Assembly: GCA_024690635.1 (NCBI GenBank)
Contig: JAILOW010000129.1
Span: 1-8,521 of the forward strand
DNA length: 8,521 nt
Reading direction: 5' to 3'
From: Butyrivibrio sp.
GTDB lineage: Bacteria > Bacillota_A > Clostridia > Lachnospirales > Lachnospiraceae
A program made the translations under genes and the position numbers. Shown in pieces: positions 5,560 through 8,521 of this stretch (position 1 is its first letter; every line of letters begins with the position of its first letter). The notes under the pieces are model-generated. The model saw only the letters and a program-made list of their open reading frames with translations. It was not told the origin of the DNA and did no database searches.

Positions 5560-7005
5560 TTATTTTTTCCAGGTCTTTGGCTTGATCACTATGAATATGG
5601 GAAGAAGCTCCAAACGGCCTGCAAGCATATCAAACATAAGAACTATCTTGGACAGATCGGAGAACTCCGAGTAATTGCCCATGGGACCTACCATTCCAAG
5701 TCCGGGTCCGATGTTGTTCATGGTTGCAATAACTGATGTAACCGTGGTCTGATAGTCAAAGTTATCAAGTGATACAAGTATAGTGGATGCAAGGAAAGTC
5801 GCAACATAAAGACCAAGGTATGCTGAAACGGACTTTACAGTGGTTCCCTCTACAGTATGTCCATCCATGTACACTCTTTTCACTGCCTTGGGATGAACCA
5901 GGAAATTCAGCTCATTCCTTGCATTTCTGATAACGATGAGAAGTCTTGAAAACTTGAATCCACCGCCGGTTGATCCTGCACAGGCTCCCACCAGCATAAG
6001 TATGCATAAAAGGTTCCTTGAGAAGGTGGGCCATTTGTCAAAATCCAAAGTTCCGAATCCTGTTGTGGTCATGATGGATGCAACCGCAAACAGAGAATGG
6101 TGGAAACACATCCTTGCCGAATCAAGTACTCCCGCTCTGTAGATATTTATAGCAATAAGGCTTGCTGCCACAAGCATTGTGCCGAAGTAGTACTTTACCT
6201 CTTCTATGGCGAAAGCTTCCTTGGGTCTTCTGTTTATAAGAAAATAGTAAACGGTAAAATTACATCCGCAAAGTGCCATAAATACGATGATAATGGCCTG
6301 GGAAAGGGTGGAATATCCGCCTATTCCCTCTGCGGTAACCGCAAATCCTCCGGTTCCGACTGTTGAAAATGATATGGTCACGGCTTCGAAAAGAGACAGC
6401 CCCGACAGCTTTAAACAGATCATCTCAAGAAGTGTGATAGCCACATAGATAAGATAAAGGATCTTGGCTGTATCTTTTACCTTGGGAACGATCTTACCAA
6501 CAACAGGTCCCGGGCTCTCTGCCCTCATAAGGTGCATGCTGTAGCCGTCAGCCATGGGAACAACGGCGATGAGGAATACAAGAACTCCCATACCGCCGAT
6601 CCAGTGTGTAAATGTCCTCCAGAACTGAACGCTGTACTCTATTCCTTCCACGGATGTGAGGATACTTCCTCCTGTGGTGGTAAATCCTGAAACTGTCTCA
6701 AAAACCGCGTCAACAAAATGCGGGATTGTTCCTGTCATAACAAAGGGAAGAGCACCGATGATACTCATTCCGATCCAGGCAACTGCCGTTATGGCAAAGC
6801 CCTCTTTTGCGTAAATAACCTTGTTTGCAGGCTTTCTAAAGGAACCGATAACGCCTACAAGAATACAGATAAGTGACAGCAAAAAGAAATCCTGAGCACT
6901 GTCCCATTCCCTGTAAATGAAGGCCACCATCAGAGGAAGCAGCATAAGCATCCCCAATGTTCTGCAAAGCCTGAACAATATATATCTGATCATTCGGAAA
7001 TTCAT
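5560..7005 (-). CDS. trkH: Trk-type potassium uptake channel subunit TrkH
   Basis: TrkH is the membrane subunit that conducts potassium, gated by TrkA. The 481-residue protein has the four membrane-pore-membrane repeats. Their filter segments are visible: SGFTTTGGS (106-114), FSTVGTGGF (213-221), IMTTTGFGT (311-319) and MNNIGPGLG (429-437). Other conserved features are HWIGGMG (134-140), the glycine-rich GACAGSTGGGFKFSR (340-354) between repeats 3 and 4, and DMLAGRLELLP (459-469) in the last pore region. Length is normal and no filter residue looks lost. The start is ATG 7005, with GGAG about 7 bases upstream lying inside the 3' end of trkA. Only one base separates the trkA stop from this ATG, so the two are translationally coupled. 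The 155-base gap downstream holds a promoter, a terminator-like hairpin and an inverted repeat for the next gene. Confidence 0.95.
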   Translation of the reverse strand: MNFRMIRYILFRLCRTLGMLMLLPLMVAFIYREWDSAQDFFLLSLICILVGVIGSFRKPANKVIYAKEGFAITAVAWIGMSIIGALPFVMTGTIPHFVDAVFETVSGFTTTGGSILTSVEGIEYSVQFWRTFTHWIGGMGVLVFLIAVVPMADGYSMHLMRAESPGPVVGKIVPKVKDTAKILYLIYVAITLLEMICLKLSGLSLFEAVTISFSTVGTGGFAVTAEGIGGYSTLSQAIIIVFMALCGCNFTVYYFLINRRPKEAFAIEEVKYYFGTMLVAASLIAINIYRAGVLDSARMCFHHSLFAVASIMTTTGFGTLDFDKWPTFSRNLLCILMLVGACAGSTGGGFKFSRLLIVIRNARNELNFLVHPKAVKRVYMDGHTVEGTTVKSVSAYLGLYVATFLASTILVSLDNFDYQTTVTSVIATMNNIGPGLGMVGPMGNYSEFSDLSKIVLMFDMLAGRLELLPIFIVIKPKTWKK

Positions 7006-7006
7006 C

Positions 7007-8368
7007 TTATTTCTCCAATATATCGCTTATGTCTTTTAATCCCGCAAGAGTGGTAACAACAATGACGGAATCCCTGTCTCTTATAACGGAATCACCGCTG
7101 GGAGTGATGATCTCGCCGTAATGATTGATGCAGGCGATGTTGATGCCCTTCTTGAGCTTTAACTTGGCAAGAGGAATTCCAAGAACCGGACTTCCGTTTC
7201 TGACAATAAACTCAAGTGCCTCTACTCTCTCATCATTGAGCTTGTACAGTGTCTCAATGTTGCTGTCCTTGGAAGCGCTCATACCGCGGACGAACTTGAC
7301 TATTCTGTCTGCAGTGATGTTCTTGGGATAGATGATACTGCCTATTCCAAGAGAGCCTATGATATCGCCGTAGTTTACCCTATGAACCTTGGTAATAAGC
7401 TTGGCCTTGGGGTTAATGCTCTTTACATACATGGAGAGCATGATATTTTCTTCATCCAGATTGGTAAGTGCCACAAAGGACTCAGTGCTTGTAATACCTT
7501 CCTCAAGAAGCATGTCCTTGTCTGTTCCGTCACCGTTGATGATAAGAACCTGTGGCAAAAGATCTGTAAGCTCCTTGCATCTTGCGGTATCTCTTTCAAA
7601 GAGGGTAACCTTGATGCCCATGGAAGAGAGCTGTTTTGCAAGGTAATAACCGGTCTCTCCGCCTCCAACGATAATAGTGGAGTGAACCTTGGTGGTGGGA
7701 AGACCGAGCCTTTTGAAAAAGCCGAGAGTACTCCTGGAGGAGCCGAATATTGTTATCTCATCCCCTTCTCTTAAGATAAAGTTACCGTCGGGGATATAAA
7801 CTTCATTGCCTCTTGTAACAACGGATACGACGATCTGTTTTTTCAGATCCCCGGGGATATCCTTGAGTGCAAGGTCCTTGATTCTTGATGATTCGTCGAT
7901 AACGAACTTTACAAGCTCTGCTCTTCCTCTTGCAAAGGTCTCAACCTTGGACGCGGAAGGAAGCTTTAACAGTCTCTCAGCCTCGGAAGCCGCTGCCTCC
8001 TCAGGATTGATGACCATGGAAAGACCAAGCTCCTCTTTGATAAAGTTGATCTCTTTTTTGTATATAGGATTGCGGACTCTTGCTATGGTGTGGCAGTTAC
8101 CTGCCTTTTTAGCTATGAGACAGCAAAGAAGATTGAGCTCATCGGAATCCGTAACCGCGATCATCAGGTCCGCCGACTCAATCCCCGCATCCTTCATGAT
8201 AGAATAGCTGGCTCCGTTGCCAACTATACCCATAACGTCATAACTGTTTACTACATTCTGGACAACACTGCTCTTTTCCTCGATGACAGTGATATTATGT
8301 CCTTCCTTGCTAAGCTGCTGTGTAAGAGTAAGACCCACATTTCCGCAGCCCACAACTATAATTTGCAT
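7007..8368 (-). CDS. trkA: Trk potassium uptake regulatory subunit TrkA (two RCK domains)
   Basis: TrkA is the peripheral cytoplasmic subunit that binds nucleotide (NAD(H)/ATP) and gates TrkH. The 453-residue protein is a tandem duplication typical of full-length TrkA. RCK_N1 has the Rossmann glycine motif GCGNVG (7-12) and an acidic residue at the end of beta-2 (E30). RCK_C1 spans about 145-220, ending in the GDEITIFGS pattern (202-210). RCK_N2 has GGGETG (235-240) and E258. RCK_C2 spans about 370-450 (RDSVIVVTT near 432-440). RCK_C domains in some Firmicutes potassium systems bind c-di-AMP; that cannot be read from this sequence. The start is ATG 8368, 6 bases after GGAGG. It is first in the trkAH operon behind a near-consensus promoter. 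Confidence 0.95.
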   Translation of the reverse strand: MQIIVVGCGNVGLTLTQQLSKEGHNITVIEEKSSVVQNVVNSYDVMGIVGNGASYSIMKDAGIESADLMIAVTDSDELNLLCCLIAKKAGNCHTIARVRNPIYKKEINFIKEELGLSMVINPEEAAASEAERLLKLPSASKVETFARGRAELVKFVIDESSRIKDLALKDIPGDLKKQIVVSVVTRGNEVYIPDGNFILREGDEITIFGSSRSTLGFFKRLGLPTTKVHSTIIVGGGETGYYLAKQLSSMGIKVTLFERDTARCKELTDLLPQVLIINGDGTDKDMLLEEGITSTESFVALTNLDEENIMLSMYVKSINPKAKLITKVHRVNYGDIIGSLGIGSIIYPKNITADRIVKFVRGMSASKDSNIETLYKLNDERVEALEFIVRNGSPVLGIPLAKLKLKKGINIACINHYGEIITPSGDSVIRDRDSVIVVTTLAGLKDISDILEK

Positions 8369-8416
8369 AAAATGCCTCCAAACAAAATTGTACGGTATAA
8401 AACAAATACAACTAAC

Positions 8417-8445
8417 ATTATATTTGCTTGTATCATTTTAATCAA
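8417..8445 (-). promoter_or_regulatory. Near-consensus sigma-A promoter of trkAH
   Basis: Minus strand TTGATT (8445-8440), 17-base spacer, and a perfect TATAAT (8422-8417). The start would be near 8410, giving a leader of about 42 bases to ATG 8368. A short inverted repeat (CAAATA at 8403-8408 and TATTTG at 8421-8426) overlaps the -10 and start region and could be an operator; this is weak evidence. The remaining bases up to 8521 are very AT-rich and show no gene. Confidence 0.75.
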
Positions 8446-8521
8446 TATCGACTGTAAACCCGCATGGTTAAGCTATTTATTGTTTTTTAATATTTGTTTA
8501 TTCATAGTTCATTGTATTTTA

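Noticed and set aside
7382..7774. Plus-strand open frames opposite trkA (also 7389-7646 and 7806-8207)
   Set aside because: They are antisense shadows of the TrkA coding region; their translations show no family motif.
8369..8521. A c-di-AMP (ydaO-type) riboswitch upstream of trkA, as found before some Firmicutes potassium genes
   Set aside because: The perfect -10 box at 8417-8422 leaves a leader of about 42 bases, far too short for that riboswitch, and no matching conserved core is visible.

Overview
The window looks like ordinary chromosome from a low-to-moderate GC Gram-positive anaerobe. A member of the Lachnospiraceae (Butyrivibrio or Pseudobutyrivibrio type) is my best guess. The reasons are strong AGGAGG-type ribosome binding sites, consensus-like sigma-A promoters, a Bacillus/phage phi3T-like thymidylate synthase, a YerB/DUF3048 lipoprotein and a chromosomal TraX protein. 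This placement is inference from gene content; no database was searched.

There are eight genes in four transcription units, and no gene-free stretch exceeds about 155 bases. (1) Minus strand, 2703 down to 1: a beta-CASP metallo-beta-lactamase-fold nuclease, thymidylate synthase, then the N-terminal part of a small lipoprotein that runs off the left edge. Gaps are 21 and 23 bases, so this is probably one operon. (2) Plus strand, 2823-4784: a DUF3048 lipoprotein followed with no gap by a TraX-family integral membrane protein. Units 1 and 2 diverge from a 119-base region with back-to-back promoters. (3) Minus strand, 5404-4814: a membrane-anchored extracytoplasmic protein of no family I recognise. 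It has its own promoter and a short structured leader. It converges on traX, and the two genes share a compact bidirectional terminator that contains both stop codons. (4) Minus strand, 8368-5560: trkA and trkH, a Trk-type potassium uptake system with a single base between the genes, driven by a near-consensus promoter.

The genes do not form one obvious pathway. Unit 1 joins an RNA-processing-type nuclease to dTMP synthesis; unit 4 is potassium homeostasis; units 2 and 3 are cell-envelope genes of unknown role. I found no mobile element, CRISPR array, tRNA or rRNA.

I see no convincing undescribed system. The observations most worth checking are a perfect 12-bp terminator-like hairpin inside the traX coding sequence, the tight lipoprotein-TraX pairing away from any conjugation genes, and the leader of the unknown membrane protein, where a terminator-like hairpin sits almost exactly at the predicted transcription start.
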